NCBI RefSeq assembly: GCF_007971525.1
Contig: NZ_CP042437.1
Coordinates: 7,006,001-7,070,000, forward strand
Origin: Mucilaginibacter ginsenosidivorax
GTDB lineage: Bacteria > Bacteroidota > Bacteroidia > Sphingobacteriales > Sphingobacteriaceae
Length of the DNA: 64,000 nt
Direction of reading: 5' to 3'
The translations under genes were made by a program, and so were the position numbers. Shown here one piece after another: positions 26,453-34,183 of this stretch. The stretch's first letter is position 1. Each line of letters starts with the position of its first letter. A model generated the notes under the pieces. It did no database searches, had not been told where the DNA came from, and worked only from the letters and a program-made list of their open reading frames with translations.

Positions 26453-26507
26453 TTGTGAGTTGTGAGTTGTGAGTTGTGAGTTGTGAGTTGTGAGTTGTGA
26501 GTTGTGA
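26452..26507 (+). repeat. Eight perfect 7-bp tandem repeats (GTTGTGA)
   Basis: The array starts with the last base of the TAG stop codon of permease gene 1 (26450-26452) and runs for 56 bp without an error. It is a microsatellite-like tract likely to vary in copy number. Lying after the stop, it does not alter the reading frame of gene 1. Confidence 0.95.
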
Positions 26508-26559
26508 GTGAAATTGGGCATACAAGTTAGAATTTAAGATTTGGGTAAAGCCTTTAATT

Positions 26560-26587
26560 TTTAGGATTTAGAGTTTAGGATTTAGAA
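26560..26587 (+). repeat. Two 14-bp tandem repeats before permease gene 2
   Basis: TTTAGGATTTAGAG is followed at once by TTTAGGATTTAGAA, 10 bases upstream of the start codon. Together with the GTTGTGA array it makes up most of the spacer between permease genes 1 and 2. Confidence 0.8.
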
Positions 26588-26597
26588 TTTAATTATC

Positions 26598-28958
26598 ATG
26601 ATAATGAACTTCCTGAAAACAACCTTTCGTAGCTTGTTAAAAAACAAGGCTTACAGTTTTTTGAATATCGCGGGCCTTGCAATAGGTATTGCCTGCGCAT
26701 CTGTTATATTTCTGTGGGTTCAGGACGAACTTACTTTTAACCATAACTTTCAAAAACGGGATAATATTTACGTTATCTATGAAAATCAAACCTATGAAGG
26801 TAAGGTTTCTACTTTTCATGCTACGCCGGGCCCTATGGCCAAGTCATTGGTTGCAGATATCCCAGGCATAAAAACGGCTGCCCGGTCGGGCGGTACCGGC
26901 GATGTTTTGTTTTCCCTTGGCGATAAAACCATTAACGAAAAAGGGGAATACGCTGATGCGGGGATATTTTCTATACTAAAACTTCCTTTTGTTTATGGCG
27001 ATGCCAATAATGCTTTCCGTGATGTGCGCTCGGTGGTAATTAATACCACTATGGCTAAGAAGTTTTTTGGCGATACCAACCCGGTGGGTAAAACGCTAAA
27101 AGTAAATAACGAGCAGGATTTTACGGTTACCGGTGTAATTCAGGATCTGCCTAAAAATGCTACGATGCAGTTTCAATGGCTGGCACCATTAATCGATATT
27201 GACCCTAAAAAGCCCTGGATGAAGGATTGGGGTGCAAACTGGGCACATACCTATGTTGAACTGGAGCCCGCAGCGGATGTTAGTGCCATTAATAAAAAAT
27301 TGGCCAACTATATTGGAACCAAAAAAACGGGCAACAATACCCAATCATTTCTTTTTGCCATGAACGATTGGAATTTGCACGATAATTTTACCGATGGTAA
27401 AATGGATGGCGGCCGCATTGTTTATGTGCGTTTATTTGCCATTATCGGCTTCATTATATTATTTATAGCCTGTATCAATTTCATGAACCTGGCAACAGCC
27501 CGATCAGAAAGGCGTGCCAAAGAAGTTGGCGTGCGTAAGGTGATGGGGGCTGGCAAGGGTAAGCTTATTAGTCAGTTTATTGGCGAAGCGTTGATTATGG
27601 CATTTATAGCAGTCGCCGTAGCTGTATTATTGGTTGCTTTAACGCTGCCTGCGTTCAATAACCTGGTTCAAAAAGAACTGGCCATTAACCTGTTTGCTGC
27701 TGGTCATGTTATTTACTTAGTAGCTATAGGTATAATAACAGGCCTGCTTGCCGGTAGTTATCCGGCTTTTTACTTGTCATCTTTTAACCCTATAACGGTT
27801 TTAAAAAGTATCAAAATAAAGTCAAGTACAAGCTCGGGGCTTATCAGGCAAAGCCTGGTGGTTATCCAGTTTTCAATTTCGATTATATTGATTATTGGTA
27901 CCGTGGTAATCTATCAACAAATACAGCATGTAAAAAACCGCAAACTGGGTTTTAATAAAAATGACCTGATCAGCATCAGCACGCAAGGAAAGCTGGTTGA
28001 CCATTTCCCTGCAGTTTACAACGAATTAAAAAAAACAGGGTTGATTGAGGATGCCGCGTTGAGTGATTATCCCGCTTTAGAAATCTGGAGCAATACCGAT
28101 AATTATTCGTGGGAAGGCAAGGATGCATCAAAAAATCCATTGATAAGCCTGGAGAATGTTAACGACCATTTTTTATCAACCATGGGTATGAAGCTGGCTT
28201 CCGGCAGGAATTTCCGCTCAAATCAAACTGCTGATAGTAATAACGTGATTATCAACGAAGCCTTTGCAAAACAAATGGGTAAACAAGGGCACGTTGGAGC
28301 TATTATAACAGAAGGAGGCTCAAAGCGCCTAACTATAACCGGCATAGTTAAAAATTTCCTCTACAATGATATGTACGCCGCCAGTGCCCCCATGTTACTA
28401 TATAATCATACCGACGGAGCCCGCTTTTTAACCATAAGGTTTAAACACGGAGCAAACCTGCCGGGTGTATTGAATAAAGTTGGCGGTGTAATTAAATCAA
28501 ATAATCCCGGCTATCCATTCGATTATAAATTTGTTGACGACGAATTTGACCTGATATTTAAAACCGAAACACTAACCGGTACATTGGCCGGCGTTTTTGC
28601 GTCGTTAGCTATATTTATATCCTGCCTGGGTTTATTTGGCCTGGCCGCGTACACTGCCGAGCGAAGGATAAAAGAAATAGGTATCCGCAAAGTTTTGGGC
28701 GCCACTGTAGCCGGTTTAACAAGTTTATTATCAAAAGACTTTTTACAACTGGTTGGCATTTCATGCCTTATAGCATTCCCGGTGGCCTGGTGGGCCATCA
28801 ATAACTGGCTGCAAAGCTACCAATACCGGGTAAACATCCATTGGTGGGTATTTGCTGCCGCGGGCATTATAACCGCGCTTATTGCCCTGGCAACTGTAAG
28901 TTTCCAGGCCATAAAAGCAGCGTTAAGTAATCCGGTTAAAAGTTTAAGGAATGAATGA
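26598..28958 (+). CDS. MacB/FtsX-type ABC transporter permease, array gene 2
   Basis: This 786-residue paralogue has the same order of TM1, MacB_PCD, three TMs, TM, MacB_PCD and three TMs. The two coupling segments are RRAKEVGVRKVMGAG (near residue 305) and RRIKEIGIRKVLGAT (near 690), and it ends NPVKSLRNE. A second ATG two codons in would give a start closer to the other family members (MNFLKTTFRSLLKNKAYS). The second half (LFGLAAYTAERR) is closer to genes 3 and 5 than to genes 1 and 4, which have VSFMAV at that place. No ATP-binding cassette motif is present. Confidence 0.91.
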   Translation: MIMNFLKTTFRSLLKNKAYSFLNIAGLAIGIACASVIFLWVQDELTFNHNFQKRDNIYVIYENQTYEGKVSTFHATPGPMAKSLVADIPGIKTAARSGGTGDVLFSLGDKTINEKGEYADAGIFSILKLPFVYGDANNAFRDVRSVVINTTMAKKFFGDTNPVGKTLKVNNEQDFTVTGVIQDLPKNATMQFQWLAPLIDIDPKKPWMKDWGANWAHTYVELEPAADVSAINKKLANYIGTKKTGNNTQSFLFAMNDWNLHDNFTDGKMDGGRIVYVRLFAIIGFIILFIACINFMNLATARSERRAKEVGVRKVMGAGKGKLISQFIGEALIMAFIAVAVAVLLVALTLPAFNNLVQKELAINLFAAGHVIYLVAIGIITGLLAGSYPAFYLSSFNPITVLKSIKIKSSTSSGLIRQSLVVIQFSISIILIIGTVVIYQQIQHVKNRKLGFNKNDLISISTQGKLVDHFPAVYNELKKTGLIEDAALSDYPALEIWSNTDNYSWEGKDASKNPLISLENVNDHFLSTMGMKLASGRNFRSNQTADSNNVIINEAFAKQMGKQGHVGAIITEGGSKRLTITGIVKNFLYNDMYAASAPMLLYNHTDGARFLTIRFKHGANLPGVLNKVGGVIKSNNPGYPFDYKFVDDEFDLIFKTETLTGTLAGVFASLAIFISCLGLFGLAAYTAERRIKEIGIRKVLGATVAGLTSLLSKDFLQLVGISCLIAFPVAWWAINNWLQSYQYRVNIHWWVFAAAGIITALIALATVSFQAIKAALSNPVKSLRNE

Positions 28959-28980
28959 TTTACGTTGTTGCTCATCTGCT

Positions 28981-29026
28981 TTGCGTCATTAAGTCATTGA
29001 TGCTTTCAAATGACTTAATGACGCAA
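28981..29026. repeat. Perfect 18-bp stem-loop in the spacer of permease genes 2 and 3
   Basis: TTGCGTCATTAAGTCATT (28981-28998) pairs exactly with 29009-29026 across a 10-nt loop. It is built of GTCATT words that also appear in the next spacer. It could act as a terminator-like or RNA-stabilising structure between the two genes, though there is no following T run. Confidence 0.9.
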
Positions 29027-29037
29027 TGAGACAAGGT

Positions 29038-29078
29038 ACCAATAAACTAATGAACAAGTTAACCAATAAACTAACATT
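29038..29078 (+). repeat. Conserved 41-bp leader, copy 1 (before permease gene 3)
   Basis: This 41-bp sequence directly abuts the ATG and matches the leader of permease gene 4 at 38 of 41 positions. It contains ACCAAT and AACTAA words repeated within itself. Confidence 0.85.
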
Positions 29079-31466
29079 ATGATCAAGAACTATTTGAAAA
29101 TTGCCTGGCGTAATATCTTAAATAACAAAGTTTACAGCGCCATTAATATATTGGGTTTGGCTGCGGGTATGGCTGTAGCGCTTATCATCGGTTTGTGGGT
29201 GTTTAATGAGTTTTCGTATGATAAGTTTTTACCCAACTATAAACAATTATACCAGGTTGAAGTACACTTTACATCGCAGCATGACGAGCATACACAAACC
29301 GCTGTTGCCATCCCGTTAGCCGATGTGTTGCGGAAACAAATTCCCGGCATTAAACACGTGGCCGAAACGGATTGGGTGGGCTGGCAATGGCACGATCTGT
29401 TGGTGGGCAACAAAAAGCTATACCTTGGTGGTGGCGCCGCGCATCCCGATTTTTTAAAGATTTTTCAATATCCTTTTGTAAAAGGCAGCGCGAAGGATGC
29501 GTTTACCGATCCTAACTCTATCATTATTGATGAGGCGACCGCTACAGCTTTATTTGGCAATGCCGACCCTATAAACAAAGTGATCCGTTATGATAACAAT
29601 CATAACATGAAAGTTACCGGGGTTATTAAAAATATCCCCAAAAATGCCACCAAGCAGTTCAACTTCTTAACGCCCTTCAGCTTTAAAGAACAAACCGAAA
29701 GCTGGATGAAAAATGCCCGCGTAACCTGGACAAACAACTCCTTTAATATGTTTGTAGAGTTACAGCCCGGAGTAACCCTGGCGCAGGTGGCGCCTAAGAT
29801 AAAGAATCTTGTTTATGATAACAGTGTGCCAATGCGCTTAGCTCATCCGGAGGTTATACTGCACCCGATGAAGGACTGGCACCTGTATACCGACTTTAAA
29901 AACGGTAAAGCTGTTGGCGGTTTTATTGATTATGTGCGCATGTTTAGCATCATCGGCATATTGGTATTGCTGATAGCTTGTATCAATTTTATGAACCTGA
30001 GTACAGCCCGCTCAGAGAAACGGGCCCGTGAGGTAGGGGTAAGAAAAGCCATCGGCTCACAACGGAGAGACCTGATCGTTCAGTTCTTAGCAGAATCGCT
30101 GCTGATCACTTTTATCGCGTTCCTGTTGTCTATATTAATTGTTCAATTGGTTATCCCGTCGTTTAATGAGCTAACAGGAGGCTTTATAGCTATACCGTAT
30201 GCTAATCCGTTGTTCTGGAGTGCAATGTTATTATATGTGGCCGTAACAGGTTTACTGGCAGGCAGCAGGCCAGCTTTTTACCTGTCGTCATTTAACCCGG
30301 TACAGGTTTTAAAGGGAACCATCAAAGTGGGCAAAGCTGGTTCAATACCACGTAAAGTATTGGTAGTATTGCAGTTTAGCTGTTCTATAGCGTTAATTAT
30401 AAGTACAGTAATTGTTTACCAGCAAATTCAATATGCCAAAAGCAGGCCCACCGGTTACAGCGCAGAAAGATTAATGATGACCGATATGAGCGGCGATCTG
30501 GAAGCGCATTTTGGCGCGCTCAGAAACGATCTGTTAGCAAGCGGATTGGTAGAAAGTGTGGCTTCGGCATCAAGCCCTGTAACTAACATATATAGCCACA
30601 GTTCGCTTGACAAATGGCCGGGCAAAAGTGCCGGCGAAGATCCTGTCAATATCGGGTCGATATCAGTATCTGACAGCTATTTTAAAACTCTTGGTATGAG
30701 CCTAAAAGCCGGCCGAGATTTTACAAGCAACTGGGCCAATGATACATCGGATGTTATTTTGAACGAGGCAGCCGTAAAACGAATAGGCTTAAAGGACCCG
30801 ATAAACCAACTGGTAACGTGGAATGGAAGCGCTAAACCTGTACGTATTATAGGTGTTGTAAGGGACGCGCTCATGGAATCGCCTTTTACGCCCATCCAGC
30901 CGGCTATATTTAACCACGGCAGGGGCGGTAATAACATCATGTACCGGCTGGCAAAAAATGTGAGCATTCATGATGCGTTGCCAAAGCTTAACAAAATATT
31001 TGATACCTATAACCCGGCTTACCCATACATATACCAGTTTGTTGATGATGAGTATAACCATAAATTTAACCTGGAGCTACTTGTGGGTAAGCTTGCCGGC
31101 GTTTTTGCGGGCCTGGCTATATTTATTTCATGTTTGGGATTATTTGGCCTTGCTGCGTATGTAGCCGAGCAACGTACCAAAGAGATTGGTATCCGCAAAG
31201 TGCTGGGAGCATCTGTTGCTAACGTATGGATGCTGCTGTCGGGCGATTTTATTTTGCTGGTAATCATCAGTTGCGTAATTGCATCGCCTGTTGCATTTTA
31301 CTTTTTACGCAATTGGCTGCAAAAGTACGACTACCGGATAACCATTGGGCCTGGAGTATTCCTGCTATCGGCACTGGTGGCTATAGTAATAACATTAATG
31401 ACCATCAGCTTCCAGGCTATAAAGGCGGCGTTAACCAACCCCGTAAAAAGCTTGAGGTCAGAATAG
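29079..31466 (+). CDS. MacB/FtsX-type ABC transporter permease, array gene 3
   Basis: This 795-residue double-length FtsX/MacB_PCD permease starts MIKNYLKIAWRNILNNKVYS and ends NPVKSLRSE like its neighbours. Coupling segments are KRAREVGVRKAIGSQ (near residue 314) and QRTKEIGIRKVLGAS (near 698). Its second periplasmic domain is compact and its last TM block is LFGLAAYVAEQR-type, grouping it with genes 2 and 5. The family fold is used for lipoprotein, peptide or macrolide extrusion from the inner membrane, driven by a separate ATPase; none is encoded in this window. Confidence 0.92.
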   Translation: MIKNYLKIAWRNILNNKVYSAINILGLAAGMAVALIIGLWVFNEFSYDKFLPNYKQLYQVEVHFTSQHDEHTQTAVAIPLADVLRKQIPGIKHVAETDWVGWQWHDLLVGNKKLYLGGGAAHPDFLKIFQYPFVKGSAKDAFTDPNSIIIDEATATALFGNADPINKVIRYDNNHNMKVTGVIKNIPKNATKQFNFLTPFSFKEQTESWMKNARVTWTNNSFNMFVELQPGVTLAQVAPKIKNLVYDNSVPMRLAHPEVILHPMKDWHLYTDFKNGKAVGGFIDYVRMFSIIGILVLLIACINFMNLSTARSEKRAREVGVRKAIGSQRRDLIVQFLAESLLITFIAFLLSILIVQLVIPSFNELTGGFIAIPYANPLFWSAMLLYVAVTGLLAGSRPAFYLSSFNPVQVLKGTIKVGKAGSIPRKVLVVLQFSCSIALIISTVIVYQQIQYAKSRPTGYSAERLMMTDMSGDLEAHFGALRNDLLASGLVESVASASSPVTNIYSHSSLDKWPGKSAGEDPVNIGSISVSDSYFKTLGMSLKAGRDFTSNWANDTSDVILNEAAVKRIGLKDPINQLVTWNGSAKPVRIIGVVRDALMESPFTPIQPAIFNHGRGGNNIMYRLAKNVSIHDALPKLNKIFDTYNPAYPYIYQFVDDEYNHKFNLELLVGKLAGVFAGLAIFISCLGLFGLAAYVAEQRTKEIGIRKVLGASVANVWMLLSGDFILLVIISCVIASPVAFYFLRNWLQKYDYRITIGPGVFLLSALVAIVITLMTISFQAIKAALTNPVKSLRSE

Positions 31467-31542
31467 TCATTTAGTCATTTGCTTCGCGTCATTAGGTCAT
31501 TGAGGCTTTAAAAATGACTTAATGGCCAAATGACTCAATGAC
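31466..31542. repeat. Imperfect stem-loop of GTCATT words after permease gene 3
   Basis: GTCATTTAGTCATTTG (from 31466) pairs with the CAAATGACTCAATGAC end (to 31542), and an inner GTCATT pairs with AATGAC, leaving an unpaired CTTCGCG patch. It starts with the last base of the TAG stop codon. It has the same word composition and position as the perfect hairpin before gene 3. Confidence 0.8.
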
Positions 31543-31547
31543 AAGAC

Positions 31548-31588
31548 ACCAATAAACTAATAAACAAGTGAACCAATGAACTAACATT
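31548..31588 (+). repeat. Conserved 41-bp leader, copy 2 (before permease gene 4)
   Basis: It matches copy 1 at 38 of 41 positions, differing at positions 15, 23 and 31, and again abuts the ATG. Confidence 0.85.
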
Positions 31589-33973
31589 ATGATAAAAAAC
31601 TATATTAAAATTGCCTGGAGAAATTTAAAGCGGAATAAGGCTTACGCTGCTATAAGTGTTATTGGTTTGGCACTGGGTATTGCCTGTGGCATACTGATAT
31701 TTACATTGGTTACCTATCATTTAAGTTTCGACACCTTTCATAAGGATTCAGACAGGGTGTACCGCTTGTATACCGAATGGCATGACGATGGCATCGGAAA
31801 ATCAAATGGCGTGCCACAGCCATTAGGCAAAACCTTCAGGAATGACTTTACCATAGGCGAGAAAACAGCCAGGGTAATTAATTTTACCGGAACGCTGATT
31901 ACCATAACCCAGGGAGCCGATGTTAAAAAGTTTCAGGAAGATGACGGTGTGGCCTTTGCCGAACCGGAATACTTCGATATTTTAAACTTCCCATTATTAA
32001 AAGGCGACAAAAAAAGGGTGCTTGTTGCGCCGGGCGAGGCTCTGGTAACCGAGAAAATTGCCCGTAAATATTTCGGAACAGATGATGCCATTGGCAAAGT
32101 ATTCCGCCTGGATAATAAGGTGAACTTTACCATAACCGGTATCTTAAAAGATTTACCCAACAATACCGACCGCAGGCAACAGATTTACGTATCGTACGAC
32201 AATATGGACGAGTACACCGGCAACAAGCGCCGCGAAGATAAATGGGGTGGGGTTTACAGCGGCAGCGAGGTATTTACCAGGCTAAAAAAAGGAGTTACCC
32301 AGGCACAGGTAGATGCAACTACCGCACAAATTGTTAAAAAGCATTATACAGGCCGCGATTTAAAAGTTTGGTTTTTTAAACTGCAACCCCTTAACGATAT
32401 GCACTTTAACCCTGAGTTGAACGGCTATGCCGATAAAAAATACTTATGGGCATTATTTTTCATCGGCCTGTTCCTGATTATTACCGCGAGTGTAAATTTT
32501 GTTAACCTGGCAACCGCCCAGGCGCTTAACCGGGCAAAAGAGGTTGGCGTGCGTAAAGTTTTGGGTAGCATGCCCGGCCAGTTGTTTTGGCAGTTTATTG
32601 CCGAAACAGCTTTGATAACCGTGTTTGCGGTTTTGGTTGCCATTGGCTTATCGTACATTGCTTTGCCTGCTATTAACCACCTGTTCCAATCGGAGATGGA
32701 ATTTGATAAAGGCGAGTTAGCTATTTTCATTGTGTTAATTGCTGTTGCGGTTGTGTTTTTATCAGGCTCGTATCCAGGTTTGGTATTAGCACGGTTTCAG
32801 CCCATCCAGGCGCTTAAAAGTAAACTTTCGCAAAAGGATATCGGCGGGTTTTCGCTACGCAGGGTGCTGGTGGTAACCCAGTTTGCTATTTCGCAGGTTT
32901 TAATTATTGGTACCATTATTATAGTATCGCAGCTGCATTATTCCCAAACTGCCGACCTGGGTTTTAACAAAGACGCCATCGTATTACTGCCCATCCCTAA
33001 AAACGACAACAAGGCCATTTTAAGCACCATGAAAAACCAGCTAAACCAGGTTCAAGGTGTTGAAAAGGTAACTTATTGCTACAGGGCACCCGCTTCGCAA
33101 TCAAACAATAGTACCGGCGTTAACTTTAACCACCGGGCCGAGGATGAACATTGGAGCATCAACGTTAAATCGGCAGATGAAAATTACATTTCAACCTTTG
33201 GTTTAAAACTGGTTGCAGGCCGTAACTTTTTCCCTTCGGATACCACGCGTGAGTTTGTAGTGAATGAGATGGTGGCTAAAAAACTAAATATGAAGCCGCA
33301 GGATTTGATAGGTAAAATGCTATCAATTAATGGTAAAAGTACAACTGCGCCGATAGTAGGGGTGGTTAAAGATTTTTACAATTATTCATTCCACAGCGAA
33401 ATTTCGCCCGTTTGTATTATGCCAAATTTTCATGGCTATTCAACTGTAGCCATCAAAATGAATATGCGTAATGCCAAGACAACTTTAGCCTCATTTGAGA
33501 AGGTATGGAACCAGGCTTTCCCGGAAGAATTTTACTCGTACCAGTTTTTGGATGATAGCATCAGGAAATTTTATGAACTGGATAATATCCTGTTAACGCT
33601 GATAGAAGCTTTTGCAGGTATCGCTATAGTTATAGGCTGCCTTGGTTTGTATGGTTTGGTATCATTTATGGCTGTACGCAAAACCAAAGAAATTGGCGTA
33701 CGCAAAGTATTAGGGGCAAGTATCACATCGGTGCTATGGGTTTTTGGCAAGGAATTTACCATTTTATTGCTCATAGCCTTTGTAATAGCCTCGCCGTTGG
33801 CTTATTGGGCCATGCACAATTATTTAAAAGATTTTCAATACAAAATACCCATCGGCCCCGAAATTTTTGCCGAATCGATTCTGTTTACATTTATAATAGC
33901 TGCAATAACGGTAAGCTACCGGTCGGTGCTGGCAGCGCTGGCCAACCCGGTAAAAAGCTTAAGGAGCGAATAA
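31589..33973 (+). CDS. MacB/FtsX-type ABC transporter permease, array gene 4
   Basis: This 794-residue paralogue has coupling segments NRAKEVGVRKVLGS (near residue 314) and RKTKEIGVRKVLGAS (near 697) and ends NPVKSLRSE. Its YGLVSFMAVRKTKE segment and FSLRRVLVVTQFAISQVLIIGT stretch resemble gene 1, so genes 1 and 4 appear to be one sub-lineage and genes 2, 3 and 5 another. This alternation means the array did not grow by simple end-to-end copying of the last gene. The protein is complete and shows no frame break. Confidence 0.92.
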   Translation: MIKNYIKIAWRNLKRNKAYAAISVIGLALGIACGILIFTLVTYHLSFDTFHKDSDRVYRLYTEWHDDGIGKSNGVPQPLGKTFRNDFTIGEKTARVINFTGTLITITQGADVKKFQEDDGVAFAEPEYFDILNFPLLKGDKKRVLVAPGEALVTEKIARKYFGTDDAIGKVFRLDNKVNFTITGILKDLPNNTDRRQQIYVSYDNMDEYTGNKRREDKWGGVYSGSEVFTRLKKGVTQAQVDATTAQIVKKHYTGRDLKVWFFKLQPLNDMHFNPELNGYADKKYLWALFFIGLFLIITASVNFVNLATAQALNRAKEVGVRKVLGSMPGQLFWQFIAETALITVFAVLVAIGLSYIALPAINHLFQSEMEFDKGELAIFIVLIAVAVVFLSGSYPGLVLARFQPIQALKSKLSQKDIGGFSLRRVLVVTQFAISQVLIIGTIIIVSQLHYSQTADLGFNKDAIVLLPIPKNDNKAILSTMKNQLNQVQGVEKVTYCYRAPASQSNNSTGVNFNHRAEDEHWSINVKSADENYISTFGLKLVAGRNFFPSDTTREFVVNEMVAKKLNMKPQDLIGKMLSINGKSTTAPIVGVVKDFYNYSFHSEISPVCIMPNFHGYSTVAIKMNMRNAKTTLASFEKVWNQAFPEEFYSYQFLDDSIRKFYELDNILLTLIEAFAGIAIVIGCLGLYGLVSFMAVRKTKEIGVRKVLGASITSVLWVFGKEFTILLLIAFVIASPLAYWAMHNYLKDFQYKIPIGPEIFAESILFTFIIAAITVSYRSVLAALANPVKSLRSE

Positions 33974-33977
33974 TTTA

Positions 33978-34178
33978 GTTCATTGGTTCACTGGTTCATT
34001 AGTTCATTGGTCCTTTCTGGTGGTATTCCAGGCAGGAGGCATTTAGATAGCCGGAGTTTAAAGCCTTTTACCCGCTATGTCCGCGTTTCAATGAACCAAT
34101 GAACCGCCTGACAAGATCAGAGAAAAAATGAACCAACAGAACAGACCAATGAACTAATAAACAAGTGAACCAATGAAC
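33978..34178. repeat. 35-bp inverted arms filling the spacer of permease genes 4 and 5
   Basis: The left arm (33978-34012) and right arm (34144-34178) are reverse complements at 33 of 35 positions and are built from GTTCATTG / CAATGAAC words. The left arm starts 4 nt after the stop of gene 4; the right arm ends 5 nt before the ATG of gene 5. The 131 nt between them contain further AATGAACC copies. Confidence 0.93.
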
Positions 34179-34183
34179 CAATC
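34145..34183 (+). repeat. Conserved leader, copy 3 (before permease gene 5)
   Basis: The first 34 positions match copy 2 at 33 places, after which it diverges just before the ATG. This copy is also the right arm of the inverted repeat in this spacer. Confidence 0.8.

Noticed and set aside
26452..26507. Possible CRISPR array
   Set aside because: The units are only 7 bp with no spacers and no cas genes; it is a simple tandem repeat.
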